Origin: Geosiphon pyriformis
Lineage: Eukaryota; Glomeromycota; Glomeromycetes; Archaeosporales; Geosiphonaceae
DNA: 64,000 nt
Assembly: GCA_016748015.1 (NCBI GenBank)
Contig: JAAOMT010000516.1
Coordinates: forward strand, 25,133-89,132
Direction: 5' to 3'
Position numbers and translations under genes: made by a program. The notes under the pieces were generated by a model, which ran no database searches, was not told where the DNA came from, and was given only the letters and a program-made list of their open reading frames with translations. Positions 14,034 through 26,392 of this stretch are shown here, one piece after another (the stretch's first letter is position 1; each line of letters opens with the position of its first letter).

Positions 14034-14581
14034 GCAATTCTTTAAGTATAGGGACAAATATATTAAAAAGTGTTTTAATGTACTCTAATATAGATTTCAA
14101 ATGAAAATGAGAAAAAGATCTTTTAAGGTAAAATTTATTTTCAGTCTATAAAAATTTTCGTTAGCTCATAATCATATATACTCATCTCATTGAAAAATTT
14201 GTTGTAAAAATTCAATCAAATATTCATATAAGATGGAACTCAAATTTAAGTTATCTATTATTGTCTTTTAGCAAAGAAGGTGATACTCTATCAAGAACTT
14301 AAGATCCTTTTGTTTTGATTTGCCGGCAGTAAAATTTCACCGACAGGCAAATACATTAATCATTAAATCTTGATCCATTTAAACACCCTTATTTATTTCG
14401 AAGCTTCTACAGTTTTCGTATTATTTTTCTTTTTAAGATATTTTGGAATATGTGTTTAAAATGGAATAAATTTTTATATTGAAACTGTATTATTACCTTT
14501 GTTCTATCTTAACAATTTATTTATTCTTTTCACTTGATCTACATAAAATTTCTTTTACATATATTTTGAATTATTTTGAGA
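14034..14581. other. Intergenic, upstream of the lipase-like pseudogene
   Basis: This is AT-rich sequence between the gap and the first usable ATG of the lipase-like locus. An in-frame upstream exon carrying a signal peptide may lie here, because the hydrophobic stretch at 14479-14560 (LYYYLCSILTIYLFFSLDL) reads well, but it is in a different frame and lacks an ATG. Confidence 0.4.
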
Positions 14582-15807
14582 ATGATTTTTCAAAAGCATC
14601 ATTTAAAGAAAATCAGTCAACAATCAACAAATTCAGAAATCATATTTGGTCTGAGAAAAAGAAATCAAGGTCTCATTAATCAAATGGGTAAAATATACCT
14701 AGGTCCAGATACACCAAGATATATGGATTTACAACTTTCAGCTCTCTATGTTAGCACTGCTTATTGCTTTAAGGAATCGAAAGATAAAGTTGCTAATAGA
14801 GTTTATGGTAAAAAAAATTTTCTATAAATTCAAACATATCACTTTTTCTTTGACAAAAAAGCATTTAATTGGGGGAAACATTAAAAAATATTATTTTTAA
14901 TAAAAGCTGAACTAATTTTCAATGGTCACAACCAACAAATCATCATGATTTCTTTTAAGACGGATTTTCCTAAAACTTTTGAAGACTGGAGCAGCTAATT
15001 ATTTAATTTCAATTTGAAGTTTGCTGACTCAAATGGTGTAAATTTTGATTCAGAGTTTTATAAAAGGTATAAGTCTCTTGAACGAAGATTAATATCAAAA
15101 ATTGAGCCAATTTTAGAAGAAGCCAAAACACTTTTATTTGATATTGTAGATAGTATTCAAATTGTAGTTCATGGAATGGGTGGAGGTTTGTAAATTAGAT
15201 TTATTTTAGATATCGATATGATGTTTAGAAAAAAATATTGAATTTTTCTCGATATTCTAAACATTCAAAATATTTTTTTAAGTTTTCGCAATATTAGCTG
15301 AGTACCATATTGCTTTGCAACCAAATAATCTATTTAAAGTTATTGTACACACTTTTGGGCAACCTCATATTGGGAATACTCAATCTACATCATTTATTTG
15401 GATATTAATGAATGAAAGAAAAATGGACGTATTGAGAGTTACACATAGCAACAATTATCTACTAAGAATTCCACAAAGCAGTTCGTTTCTACACCCTTCT
15501 TTTGAAATGTGGATTGAATCAGATTGCAATTGTCAGGCTAATAATGGAAATAACAGGATTTACGGTTGCTATGATCTTTTTAAAGAATTCCTTGACGTTT
15601 ATATTGAAAGTAATGTAAGCACAAGGATTCAGTATTTTGTAAACTTCATATGAAAATAAAGAGTTTTGAAATTTATTAATGAAAACTGTTGCAATAATTA
15701 TTTAGGAATGCCTTAATGGGCAACCTACCCAATCTAAAATTGCAAATTTAGGAGCATACTTTCAACATATTATGGGAAAATATCCACATCCAGATTTTGA
15801 AGAATAA
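14582..15807 (+). pseudogene. Class-3 lipase-like pseudogene (alpha/beta hydrolase), four exons
   Basis: Splicing can be read directly. Exons are 14582-14807, 14907-15185, 15283-15614 and 15706-15807, with phases that agree at every junction. The product follows the Rhizomucor-type lipase order: an N-terminal helix ending STAYCFKE, a strand with NQQIIMISFK, the nucleophile elbow, HTFGQPHIGN, RVTHSNNYLLRIP, and a C-terminal exon starting ECLNGQPT. The elbow reads VVHGMGGG where the family has GHSLGG. The expected catalytic Asp position is Asn (HSNNY), and the expected His position is Leu (YDLFKEF). All three triad residues thus appear lost; this is alignment by eye. An in-frame TAA lies at 14996-14998, where the neighbouring sequence (DWSS-stop-LFNF) suggests an original Gln codon. 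The start is uncertain because no signal peptide is in frame. It converges on the paralog to its right. Confidence 0.75.
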
Positions 15808-15809
15808 GT

Positions 15810-16790
15810 TTATAAAAGTAAAAATTTTTCCACTAATTTAAAAAAAATATTTGCATTGATTTTCAAAAGGAATTTTTTCTTTTTTAGGACTTTATCACAA
15901 GTTTTTCAGGCTATGGGATTCATAAACATGAGCCAAATTCGTCATAATATTCTACAGTTCCTCACAACAAGAAACTGAAGATAAAAAAAAGGGGAATTTT
16001 ATATCATGTTATAGAAGAATTGTAGGTGGCCAACAGTAAATAAAATACATTCATTAAAATATTAATGTAATCTTTATTTTGACTATTATTTAAATAAAAA
16101 ATAATATATTCAGTCAGCAAAGAAAAGGATATGAACATAAATATAAATGCTTTAAGACTTTTTTAAATATAAATAAATATATATTTTTCATTATATTCAA
16201 TAGTTTTAAGCCTTTTTTTTATTTCAATTCCTCAGAATTTCTCAAGAAATAAAATTCTGAATATATAGACTGTTAGAAGAAGGATAAACGGTCTGCAAAA
16301 TTATTGTATTAGACCAGATACCTGGTTTCTGTTTTAAAAATTTATAAAAATAAAAAAAGAAATTAAGAGTTTCAATGAAAAACCAAAATCTAGTCATTTA
16401 TGCACCATTTTGTTTTGTTTTTCAAAAAAATTCTATTTTAGTGAAATTTTTTCAACACCAATTCTAAACTTAATTAGAAGTCAATATTTTTTGGTTCACT
16501 TTTAATTAATTTTAAAACATATATATTAATAAAGCAAATTTAAATTGTAAATTAAAAATAAATAACTTTTATAATACTGTTTTTATATGTATAATCTTAT
16601 TAATAAAAAAATAATTTGAATATTGTATCTTAAATTATCTAAAAAATTTGTTTTATTAAAAATAAAAAATAATAATAGCAAAATAATTTATATTATAAAT
16701 TATAAAAAGATTCTGTTAATAATTCAAACCAAAATTTTAAATAAAAATAATCAAGTGAATTCATCTTTACAAAAAAATAATATAAAAAAA
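15810..16790. other. Intergenic between two convergent lipase-like loci
   Basis: This is AT-rich sequence with no gene recognised. The open frame at 16623-16904 on the + strand is low-complexity and overlaps the last exon of the - strand locus, so it is not called. Confidence 0.5.
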
Positions 16791-18114
16791 CTAAAGAGTC
16801 ATCCATGGAAAGTTCTCAGGTGGACATTGCATCATCATCCCAATGTAAGGTCCATTATGCACGGCATAATTACTGGTCATGCATTGGTTGTTACATTCCT
16901 ATAAAAAATAAAGATGAAGATGATAAAATAAATAACCTTTTAAATCTAAGGAGAAATTTTTAGAAATATTTACCGAGCTCTCTTCAACAAAATGATCTGG
17001 CCCTGTTTGTGGTCCTGTACAAGCAAATACCTTTTGGGTAGCACACAAGCAATTATCTGCCTCAATCCAATTTTCTAAAAGTGTGTGAATGTAAAATGAT
17101 TTGGAAACTCTTTCTGGTAGCCTTGGAATATAATCATCCATATTAGTAATCCTATGAATTATAATTTTACTGACAAGTGAATTTACATATTGTGCAAATT
17201 GATAATTCCCAACACGAGATTGTCCATAAGTATAAATTTTTATTTTTTGTTTAATGTTGAGTGTTATTAATTCTAGCATTTCAAGCAAAACATATACTAA
17301 AATTTTAAAAGTATATCGATTTAGTATTTAAAATTAAATATGTTTTTATTTTAAAAAATTCTATAAATCACTTACCACCACCTGAACAATGTCCAATTCC
17401 AATAACCTTTCTAATAACTTCATTTTTAAGTAGACTATCATGAAATCTTTTAAATTTCTGTTATATGCTCTCAAAACGTCTCTTAAACTCTTGATTAATT
17501 TTTACTCCATCAATCTGAGAATAAGGGACCAAAATATTTTGTCTAGTTCTTCAGTATTCCTCGTTTCCTAATGGTTCACCTTTTACCACAATAATTATTG
17601 TGTTATCAACAGCAAAAAATTTCACTACAACAATATCGAAATTGTTCTATTAGGGCAAAATTATTTTTAAAATTATATCTGGTAAATTTCAAATAAAAAT
17701 ACCATAAATTTCTGGCCCAATAGCATACATTTCATTAAGACAATAAGAACCACCAGCAAGAAGTGTAAATTCTTCCAAATAACCATAAGGGATTTTAAGA
17801 TTCCTTTTCAGTAAAAAATGCCCTTTGGCCTTAATTTTATTATTAAAATTTAAGAAATTTATTAGTAATGAGATATTTTTTTCCGTAAAAAAACATTTGC
17901 TTTTTAAATTTGGCCCTAATAAAACTTTCATTTGTTGGACTATAGGATTTTTTTGGGAATCACTTCTTGCTGGAACGAGCCTTGAATGAGCTGATGCTAA
18001 AAGATTGCCAGAATTTGGGAGAATTTCCATATCCATAATATCATTACCTAGACAAATTCTAATACAAAAAGAAATATGATAAAGTAGAACTGAAATATAC
18101 GACTTCCTAACCAT
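16791..18114 (-). pseudogene. Class-3 lipase-like pseudogene, secreted type, four exons
   Basis: Exons on the complement are 18114-17703, 17624-17376, 17296-16974 and 16898-16791, all phase-consistent. The protein starts MVRKSYISVLLYHISFCI, a plausible signal peptide. It contains AGGSYCLNEMYAIGPEIYG, then KFFAVDNTIIIVVKGEP, the elbow GIGHCSGGVYVLLEM, IYTYGQSRVGNY, RITNMDDYIPRLP with the catalytic Asp kept, and TGPDHFVEES with the catalytic His kept. The C-terminal exon begins ECNNQCMTSNYAV and is Cys-containing. The nucleophile position in GHxxGG is Cys rather than Ser. Two in-frame stops lie in exon 2: TGA at 17553-17551, where Trp is plausible, and TAA at 17463-17461. No indel is needed. 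It is a paralog of the locus at 14582-15807, in tail-to-tail orientation. Confidence 0.78.
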
Positions 18115-19611
18115 CTTTTGAAATAAAGTGTTAATTTTTAGTGCTAAAATTTCTTAAATAATGTATTGATGTTATTTTGAATTATTTAATAGCTGTATAA
18201 AATCTTGTAGAACTTTAACTTCATAAATACAATTTTTGATGATTAATTTGTTATATCAATTATTTGATATCCCGGAGAATTTTCTCCCTCTTAAATCCAT
18301 GTGTACATAATGTATATCAAACATTAAATTTTATGCAGAAAATTATCCAATTTTTCTTGATATGATTATAGTATGAAATATGTTTTTAAAGACTTAAAAT
18401 AAAATAAGTAAGATAAACATTATAAATAAAAATAAATAAGATTTAAAATTGAGAGACATAGCATATTGAGTTAAAATATTATGATTGTAATTTATAATGT
18501 TACTAAAAAGACTTTTTTTTAAAAACCATTTTTTAAAAGTATATATATACGTTATAATAATTTCAATGTTTATATCCCTAATTAATTTGTTTTTATTGAG
18601 TCTTCAAAGAATTTTACTGTTAAATTAAAAAAAAAAAGTTTTTTTCATAATTATAATTTTTCTATTGAATTTTTATTCTTAAAAAATATTTATTATAAAT
18701 TAAAATAATCATAATTTATATTATAATAATTTGTTATATATATATTGAAATTTATTAAATTAAAATATATTTATTGTTTAATAATTGGGAAATAAAGTTT
18801 GATTTAAAAAGTTTAAGTTAATAATAATAATAATAATTTTGTAAAAAATATTTTATATGGTTGCAATTAAAGAAAAATATAAATTGTGAAACTTTAAAAA
18901 ATTTATATATATATATATATTTTAAAAACTATTAGTTTATTCAAAGTAATATTTATTGCTTTACTTTTATTTGTTTAAAATTTTTAATTTTTATTATAAT
19001 AAAGATATTAAAATATTTTTTTTGCTATAAAAAGCAATTTCTCTTAATTCTTTAATTTAATTATTATTTATTAATTATTTCAATAATTTAGGTTATTTAT
19101 TTTAATTGCAAAGTGTTTCTTATCATAATAAATAAATAAATAAATCAAACAAACAAACGGTATACTCCCTCAAGTTTACACCTAACGGTAGAATTTCTCA
19201 AAATAATTATGGAAAGATAGAAATATTTCATGTTTATCTTTTTAATTCTAAATAAATTTTAGTAAAAAATATTTGTTTAAACAAGTTCCCTAATTATTTC
19301 CTTGGAATGGAACATTAATTCAAAGGTTTTTTTTTAATTAACTCTGAAAAATAAGTTGGAAAAATAAAATTTATTTTGATATCAATTTATACAGTGATAT
19401 TGGTTTGAATTAAATTCAAAAAGATAAAAAGTTTCTTTAGATTAATAAAAGAATTTCTTCGTTGTAAAAATTTTTTTGCCCCAATCGATAAAAGTTTCAA
19501 ATTAGGATATTTAAATAAAAAAATTAAAAAAAAACTTTTGGTATATACGTGAATTAAAATATGTCAAGAATGTTTAAATGTTGAGAAATAAAAAAGTGTT
19601 ATAATAATCAC
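18115..19611. other. AT-rich intergenic DNA
   Basis: No coding signal was found. The stretch holds an (AT)n microsatellite near 18905-18920 and an AAAT/CAAA tetranucleotide run near 19130-19157. Confidence 0.6.
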
Positions 19612-19737
19612 TCACCATCCTTTCCAACTACATGTCCTAGAAAGCTAATTCATTTTTCCCAAAGAAGCATTTTTCTAAATTTAATTTGAGTCCAGCGTCT
19701 CAAAAACTTGTTGTAAATATTGGAGATAATCCCCAAT
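19612..19737 (-). mobile_element. Ty3-type reverse transcriptase fragment
   Basis: The complement reads DYLQYLQQVFETL, then after one frame change GLKLNLEKCFFWEK, a stop, and ISFLGHVVGKDG. This is the palm-thumb signature of Ty3/Gypsy reverse transcriptases (LKLN-KC-F-FLGHxV). It is an isolated scrap of about 40 residues with a frameshift and an in-frame TGA. No LTRs or flanking domains were recognised. Confidence 0.75.
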
Positions 19738-19784
19738 ATATTCGCTTTATTTGTACATCAAATTAACAATGTAGAAATTTGTAA

Positions 19785-19868
19785 TGAAATCACAATTCAA
19801 AATGCTATTATGTGTTTAAAAAAGGTTTACCAGAATGTTCCAAGTATTATTATAATAAATTTTTCAAT
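19785..19868 (+). repeat. Short dispersed repeat, copy B
   Basis: It matches 13165-13250 in the same orientation. It lies beside the reverse-transcriptase scrap, so it may mark the same relic element. Confidence 0.6.
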
Positions 19869-19869
19869 T

Positions 19870-20889
19870 CAAATGAACAGCATACTCTTAATATTTTCAT
19901 TGTTTAAAAAGCTTAATAAAAGGATTTCAATTTTATATTTAGATGCTATTAAAAAGTGTGCATCTATTGCGCTCGAACTATGTGAGCCAAGAGCCTTAAT
20001 CCCATATGAACCATAATTAAAACCAAATACTTTTATTTGTTGTCTTAACACTCAAATGGACATCATCCACTACAGCACCATTGAATATCACCAGCCCATC
20101 CTTTTAATTAGCCCTGAGCGCAGTGTGAGGAAGCCATGCTCAATCACAATACATGATTAAAAATTTCTTACCAACTCAACAATTTGGAAGTGGTCAACAT
20201 ACAATCCTTGAAGATGAAACCTTTGAAAGCTTTGTCTTTATACTAGAGAATTTGAATCCTTAACTGCTTAAGAATGATCGACTCATCTCAAAATTATTTT
20301 TTGTTGCAATACTTTCTAAACATCTTGTTTTTTTAATTCTTTTTAATAATTTTTAATTTATTATTTGTGTTAAAGCTTATAAAGTTAGTAACAATATTGA
20401 ATTAAAGTATTTATATTTGAATAGTTAATGATTAAATTTACAAATTTTTAAATTAATTAATTAATTTGTTGCAAAAAATAAAAATTTATTATATTATATC
20501 ACTTTCGTATAAAAATGTAACTTTAAACTATACACACATAAAAACAAATATCTCTTTAAGTTAATATGCCTATAATATTTGGATAAATTCAGATCGCAAA
20601 TATGATGATATAATAAATTCTACAATTTGTTATTTTAAAGAAGTAAAACTAATTAAATGGTTAATTAGGTTTATATATTAAAACTTTAAAGTATTTTATG
20701 TTTGATTGAAGTCAAAATTAAAGAAATATTTTCCAATTCAAGTTCGCACTTTGAATATATGATGAAAAAATGCCTTATTGATTAGAATTAAAGTTTGTTT
20801 TCAATTAATTTTATTAATTTTTGCTTAATAGAATCAAACATTTATTTGCTATTATTACAAAAGTCTTTTAAAATTATATCTTAAAATAA
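19870..20889. other. Intergenic, possible transposon remnants
   Basis: The part at 19870-20270 has a less AT-rich texture than its surroundings. It reads on the complement as FGFNYGSYGIKALGSH and GLVIFNGAVVDDVHLSVKTT, in different frames. These fragments were not identified. The rest is AT-rich with nothing recognised. Confidence 0.35.
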
Positions 20890-21032
20890 TTATCAGCGTT
20901 AATTGTGATGATAATCTATATAAATTTAGTTTATAAAATTTCATTAATTTTGTGTTTTTGTAAACCTTAAATTAATATTCACACTAACTAACCAATTAGA
21001 ATTTGTAAATTCCAAATCGAATTTTTAAATTG

Positions 21033-21368
21033 TTTATAAAAAGTAAAATTGCTTATTTGGTAAATTAAACTCATATATTCATAGATAGTTTAGTTTTAAA
21101 TTTATAAATTTTTGGAATAAATCCTAATGTCTAAAATAATTATGTTCAAAAATAAATTCTAATTTTCAGATTAATTTGAATGAATTTAATAATTTATTCT
21201 TAGATATGTTAAGTGTCAATTTAAATTAAGTCAATTAAATCTTATTTTATTTATTATTAATATCAATATTTTAATTTATTTTAAATATATATTTTTATAA
21301 TTAAAAAACAATCTAAGTTTTGTTTAAATCTCTGATAGCAATAATTCAAAAAATTATATTGTAAAAAA
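21033..21368 (+). repeat. Flipped segment within the right arm
   Basis: It is the same-strand partner of 3278-3592, about 20 bp longer because of small indels (for example an extra CATAGATAG-like insertion near 21083). It is flanked by TTGTTTATA on the left and GTAAAAAACAA on the right. Confidence 0.75.
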
Positions 21369-22768
21369 CAATTTTTTTTTGAATATTTTTGCAATAAATT
21401 TTAAAAAAATAAAATAAATAATAACAATAAAATTTAATAAAATGTGTAAGTTCATTAAATAAATAAAATTAACTTTAAAAATATTAATATTTAATTATTA
21501 TGTACTAATTATGCTAATACAAATATTTAACAATAAACAATAATAATTTTTTTAATTGAAACAATAAGAATAATAATACATTTATCAAAAATTAAAATTA
21601 AATTTTTAATAAATTATTACAAATTATAGAAGCAAAACAAGCTATATTTTAATACGTATTTTTTTTATTAATAAACAGTATTATGTATTTCAAAAAACTG
21701 ATTGATATTATAAAAATTAAAACAACATCTTTTTTTCTCATATCATTGCACTTTTTAATAATAATATAATAATTAAAAAAGTTATTATCAATTGTTGAAA
21801 TTTTTTTAGAGAAATAATTTTTATTTTGGTGCTTAATAATTAATGGTTTTTTGAAAATTAGGTAATATAAAACTTTTAATTTAATTTTGTTGGTCTTAAA
21901 TTGGTTATTAAAAATAATATTATGTAAAGTTTAAAATTTTTTAAATGTTGTTATTAAAATTAAGCTTGCCAATTTACTTTTTTATTATATTTAAAATTTC
22001 CAAATTTGTGGTTATTGTTGAATTTTGTAATTTTTTTTGGGATATTTTTTAATAACATCAAAAAATGTTCTCAAAATATTTTATTAAAATTATTGCTGTT
22101 ATATTAAACTAGTTGATTTGTATTAATATTTTATGGTTTATTTGAAAAATTTGTTAAATAAAACATTGACCCGATAATTAATTTTAGATGCAAAAATAGC
22201 ATTAAAGTTTTTAATTATTTGACTTTAAATTCTAAACTGTTTTTTTTGGCTTTAACAAAACTTTAATGTTTTAAGTTATTGTTTAATTTGGTTGGTTGGT
22301 TTATTGTTATGTGCTCAAATTACCTGGAAAAACTCATATTTAAAATTTGATTTTAAAATAAATTTTCCAAAATACAAGATAAAATTTATACCAGTGAAAG
22401 CCAAGGAAATTACTTTAAACTTGTTATTAAAGCCTATCATTGATAAAGTAGAGTGATATACCTTTTCTTGATATTAAGAATTTTTTTTGGAAGCTGCATT
22501 TCGGTTGTTACGTGAAAAAATCTCATTTAAACTAAAATAGCAATAAGACAATAACATTTGAGTTCCTAAACAATCTTTACCTGTTTAATCAATCTGGCTC
22601 AGAGGTTGTGTGTTTTCAGACTTTCCAACGTTTCTAATTTCTTTAAGGCCTAGCCTTTTCAAGAATGTGATTAGAGGTTGAAATTCTTATTTATTAACAA
22701 GACAAACTCTTTCTTTACCCATACAAAATATTCAAGGCTTAATACTGTTCTTGTTTTGTTTGAAAATC

Positions 22769-25700
22769 ATGTCTTTAAATTCATCAACTGAAAATGCAAC
22801 TTCAACCCTCAACTGGCTTGAAGGAACATTGCTTGTTATCAAAGAAAATTTGGCCATTTTTCCAGCTACTGAATATTCAAAAGTTGCTGAATTAGTGAAA
22901 AAATATCTTGTGCACAATCAAAAAACACCTGAAAATTTGTTTGATTGCTTAAATAAGCAATATTCAATATTTTACTTGGCTTTTCTTTAGAACATGAGAT
23001 TGGAACTACTCTTAATTTAACAAAAGCATTTTTAAAATATCAGAAAGCAGCGAATGCAAAAGATTCTCTTGGACAATTCTTCTTAGAATGTTGTTATGAT
23101 ACTGGAATGGGTACTTCTCAAGATCAAAGAAAAGCATATGAACTCTATTCAAAAGCTGCAGAGGCGGGTAATACATTTGCACAATACAATCTTGCAGTTT
23201 GTTATTTAAATGGAGAAGGGACGATGAGAAATTCAGAAAAAGCATTTGAACTTTATTCAAAAGCAGCAAAGGCGGGACATGTAACTGTACAAAATAATCT
23301 TGCAGTTTGTTATGCTAATAGAAAAAAAACGACAAGAAATTCAGAAAAAGCATTTGAACTTTTTTCAAAAGCAGCAGAGGCGGGACATTTAAATGCACAA
23401 AATGATCTTGCATATTGTTATTATAATGGAGAAGGAATGACAAAAAATTCAGAAAAAGCATTTGAACTTTTTTCAAAAGCAGCAGAAGCAGAACATTTAG
23501 ATGCAAAATACAATCTTGCAGTTTGTTATGCTAATAGAAAAAGAACGACGAGAAATTCAGAAAAAGCATTTGAACTTTATTCAAAAGCAGCAGAGGCGGG
23601 ACATTTATATGCAAAATACAATCTTGCAGTTTGTTATGCTAATGGAGAAAGAACGACGAGAAATTCAGAAAAAGTATTTGAACTTTATTCAAAAGCTGCA
23701 AAGGCAGGACATTTATATGCAAAATACAATCTTGCAGTTTGTTATGCTAATGGAAAAGGAACGATGAAAAATTCAGAAAAAGCATTTGAACTTTATTCAA
23801 AAGCTGCAGAGGCGGGACATTTATATGCAAAATACAATCTTGCAGTTTGTTATACTAATGGAAAAAAAATGACAAGAAATTCAGAAAAAGCATTTGAACT
23901 TTATTCAAAAGCACCAGAGGTGGGACATTTAAATGCACAAAATAATCTTGCAAGTTGTTATTTAAATGGAATAGGAACGACAAAAGATTCTGAAAAAGCG
24001 TTTGAACTTTATTTAAAAGCAGCAGAGGCGGGATATTTAAAAGCACAATACAATCTTGCAAGTTGTTATTTAAATAGAAAAGGAACGACAAGAATTCAGA
24101 AAAAGCATTTGAACTTTATTCAAAAGCTGCAGAGGCGGGACATTTAGGTGCACAAAACAGTCTTGCAAGTTGTTATTTAAATGGAATAGGAATAACAAAA
24201 GATTCAGAAAAAGCATTTGAACTTTATTCAAAAGCTGCAGAGGCGGGACATCTAAATGCACAAAATAATCTTGCAGTTTGTTATGCTCATGGAGAAGGAA
24301 CGACGAGAAATTCAGAAAAAACATTTGAACTTTATTCAAAAGCAGCAGAGATGGGAAATTTATTTGGACAAATCGCTCTTAGAGCATATCATCGATATCA
24401 ATTAGAAATAACGGAAGATCAGGAAAAAGTGGGAAATCCGAGTTCACAAACCAGTATTGGAATGTACCATCGAAAGGGATGGGAAATAGTGAAATATTTA
24501 GAAGAAACATTTCAATTCTATTTAAAAACAGCAGAGGCAGGAAATCAAAATGCACAATATAACCTAGAATGGTGTTATCAAAATGGATAGGAAACCACAA
24601 AAAACCTCCACAAAGCATTTGAACTCTATTTAAAAGCAGCGGAAGCAAATAACTTGTGTTATCAAAATGATTTTCCTGATTTGAATGTCCATGACCTTTC
24701 TTTAGAGGACCAAGACAATCTGGAATATATTATTTTACGATTCCAAAATCGAGGCTTTAAATACAGTGATAATTTCCAAGGAGAATTTTTAAATTTTGAA
24801 GCCTTCTTTGACCAGCTTTCAGATGAATTCAAGTGTTTTAAATGTGGCAACTTGGGTATAATCATTAATGGATCTCCTATATGTCCATTTTGTGATACTA
24901 ATAAAAGGGAGGATGTCTTTAAAGCTAGATTGCCGAAATGTCTAGAATGTTATAGAACATTAAAAGATCTACTTTGGTGTGTATTTTGTGAAACATCACG
25001 ATTTTCACAGATTCGGAACACATGGAAAAGTGGAAATGATAATATTGATCAGTATATACTATACACACAGCGAAATTCTGAAAACTGCAGAGGCTGTTTG
25101 GAATGGATTTCTCCTGATGAGATTATATATTTAGATCAGGTAGGAGTGGGAGAATTTGGTACTGTGAAAGAAGGTAGATGGAAGAGAGGCAGAATTCTAT
25201 TTTGGGACAATAAAATCCAAAAGTATGAACGAACTGGTGTTACAAAGATTGCTTTGAAATATCTTAAAAATAGCCAAAATATAGAACATATCAATTCAGA
25301 TGAGGTATTTCCTTTTAAGAAATCTATGTGATTTTTATTATCCCTCTTTCTTTTCTAACACTAAAACTATATTTGTGTAGTTTATTTCGCATTATCAAAG
25401 TGCCACTTGCAAATACATCCTTGAATGCTATGGGATCACAAAAGACATTACAACCGATAATTATGTTATGGTTTTACCATTTGCGGAACACGGGGATCTC
25501 AGAGCTTTTCTCAAGTTGAACGAAGATATTCTTATTTGGGACATGTTTTTTTGTATTCTTTTTCAAATCGCTGGTGAACTATGATTTATCTATGAATCAA
25601 AACTGGTGCATGGGGACTTGCATTCTGGAAATATCCTTGTTTTGAAAACAAACCCCTTAAAAGTTGTCATTTCTGATCTTGGACTCTGTCGTCCTGCAGA

Positions 25701-26392
25701 TGACACTCCACAGTCTGGAAAAATTTATGGTGTTCTTGAGTATCTTGTGCCAGAAATTTTTGAGGAGAGTTCTCATACTAAGTATAGAGATATATACAGC
25801 TTTGCTATCATTTCATGTGAAATTATATCGAGAGAAAGACCTTTTAATAATACAGATCCTATCAACATGGTACATGATGTGATTAAGGGAAAGCGTCCTA
25901 CAATCAAGAAACATACACCTCAATGTATTCAGGAAATAATTGGAAAAAATTGGCAATATGATCCGTCTTGTCGTGATAGTGCAGAAAAACTTCAACAAAA
26001 AGTCATTGCTGCTCGCGATAATTGTCATTTAAATGAACTTGTCCATGAGAAAAGACTTAATTCTGAAGAGGTAAAAGGTGCTCAACATGATGAAACAAGA
26101 TATAAAAGTCAACATATCTTGAACTTTACATGTTCAATGAGTGGTAAGACTTTCATTTATTCATATTTAATGGTGAAGAATTTTTTGATTAAGCGTTTTT
26201 TTTCCAGATCTGAATTCTTCTATTAGCATTAGTTATACGAATAAAAACACACTTGAACAAATCAGTAAGCACTTTCAAATTATTTTAATAATATTATTAA
26301 TTGTTTTTTATCAATATCTAACTATGAAATGGTTTGAAACAGATGAATTATTTGAACAAAGAATTGTTTTTTTAAAAAAATATTATATATGA
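22769..26392 (+). pseudogene. Sel1-repeat / zinc-ribbon / protein-kinase fusion, disabled copy
   Basis: The ATG matches the intact left-arm gene. About fourteen Sel1 units are followed, in the same frame, by a linker and two zinc ribbons (CFKC, CPFC, CLEC, CVFC). A kinase domain comes next: glycine loop GVGEFGTV, ATP-binding Lys in IALKYL, catalytic loop VHGDLHSGN, DFG replaced by ISDLGL, and VPE for APE. Introns can be read at 25305-25380 (GTATTT, branch TTCTAAC), 26144-26207 (GTAAGA) and probably 26265-26342 (GTAAGC). Disabling changes are a net 10-bp deletion near 22950, a 1-bp deletion near 24090, TAG at 24588-24590 (TGG in the left copy) and TGA at 25582-25584. The kinase keeps the main catalytic residues, so the loss is recent. 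Sequencing error could explain the single-base change but not all four. Confidence 0.82.
23113..24586 (+). repeat. Tandem 108-bp Sel1 units
   Basis: About fourteen units of 36 codons each lie here, against about eight in the left-arm gene. Several units carry NRKKT, NRKRT, NGERT or NGKKM where the consensus is NGEGT. These are runs of G-to-A changes on the coding strand. Confidence 0.85.

Larger units (their letters stand above)
20890..24650 (-). repeat. Right arm of the large inverted repeat
   Basis: This is the reverse complement of 1-3740, apart from the flipped block at 21033-21368 and the extra Sel1 units. The part at 20890-22768 is non-coding. Landmark matches include CAAAACAAGCTATATTTTAA near 21645 against its complement near 2980. 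Confidence 0.85.

Noticed and set aside
13731-14100. Two long reverse-strand open frames across the gap
   Set aside because: They consist almost entirely of undetermined bases.
23107-24147. 346-codon frame taken as a complete Sel1 gene
   Set aside because: Its ATG is internal. Comparison with the left arm shows the true start at 22769 and a frameshift upstream, and the frame ends at another frameshift.
23113-24586. CRISPR-like regular repeats
   Set aside because: The 108-bp periodicity is coding (Sel1 units) with no unique spacers, and the genome is eukaryotic.
25582-25584. TGA as a recoded (selenocysteine) codon in the kinase
   Set aside because: The position lies just before the catalytic loop, where no such residue is known, and other lesions show that the copy is dead.
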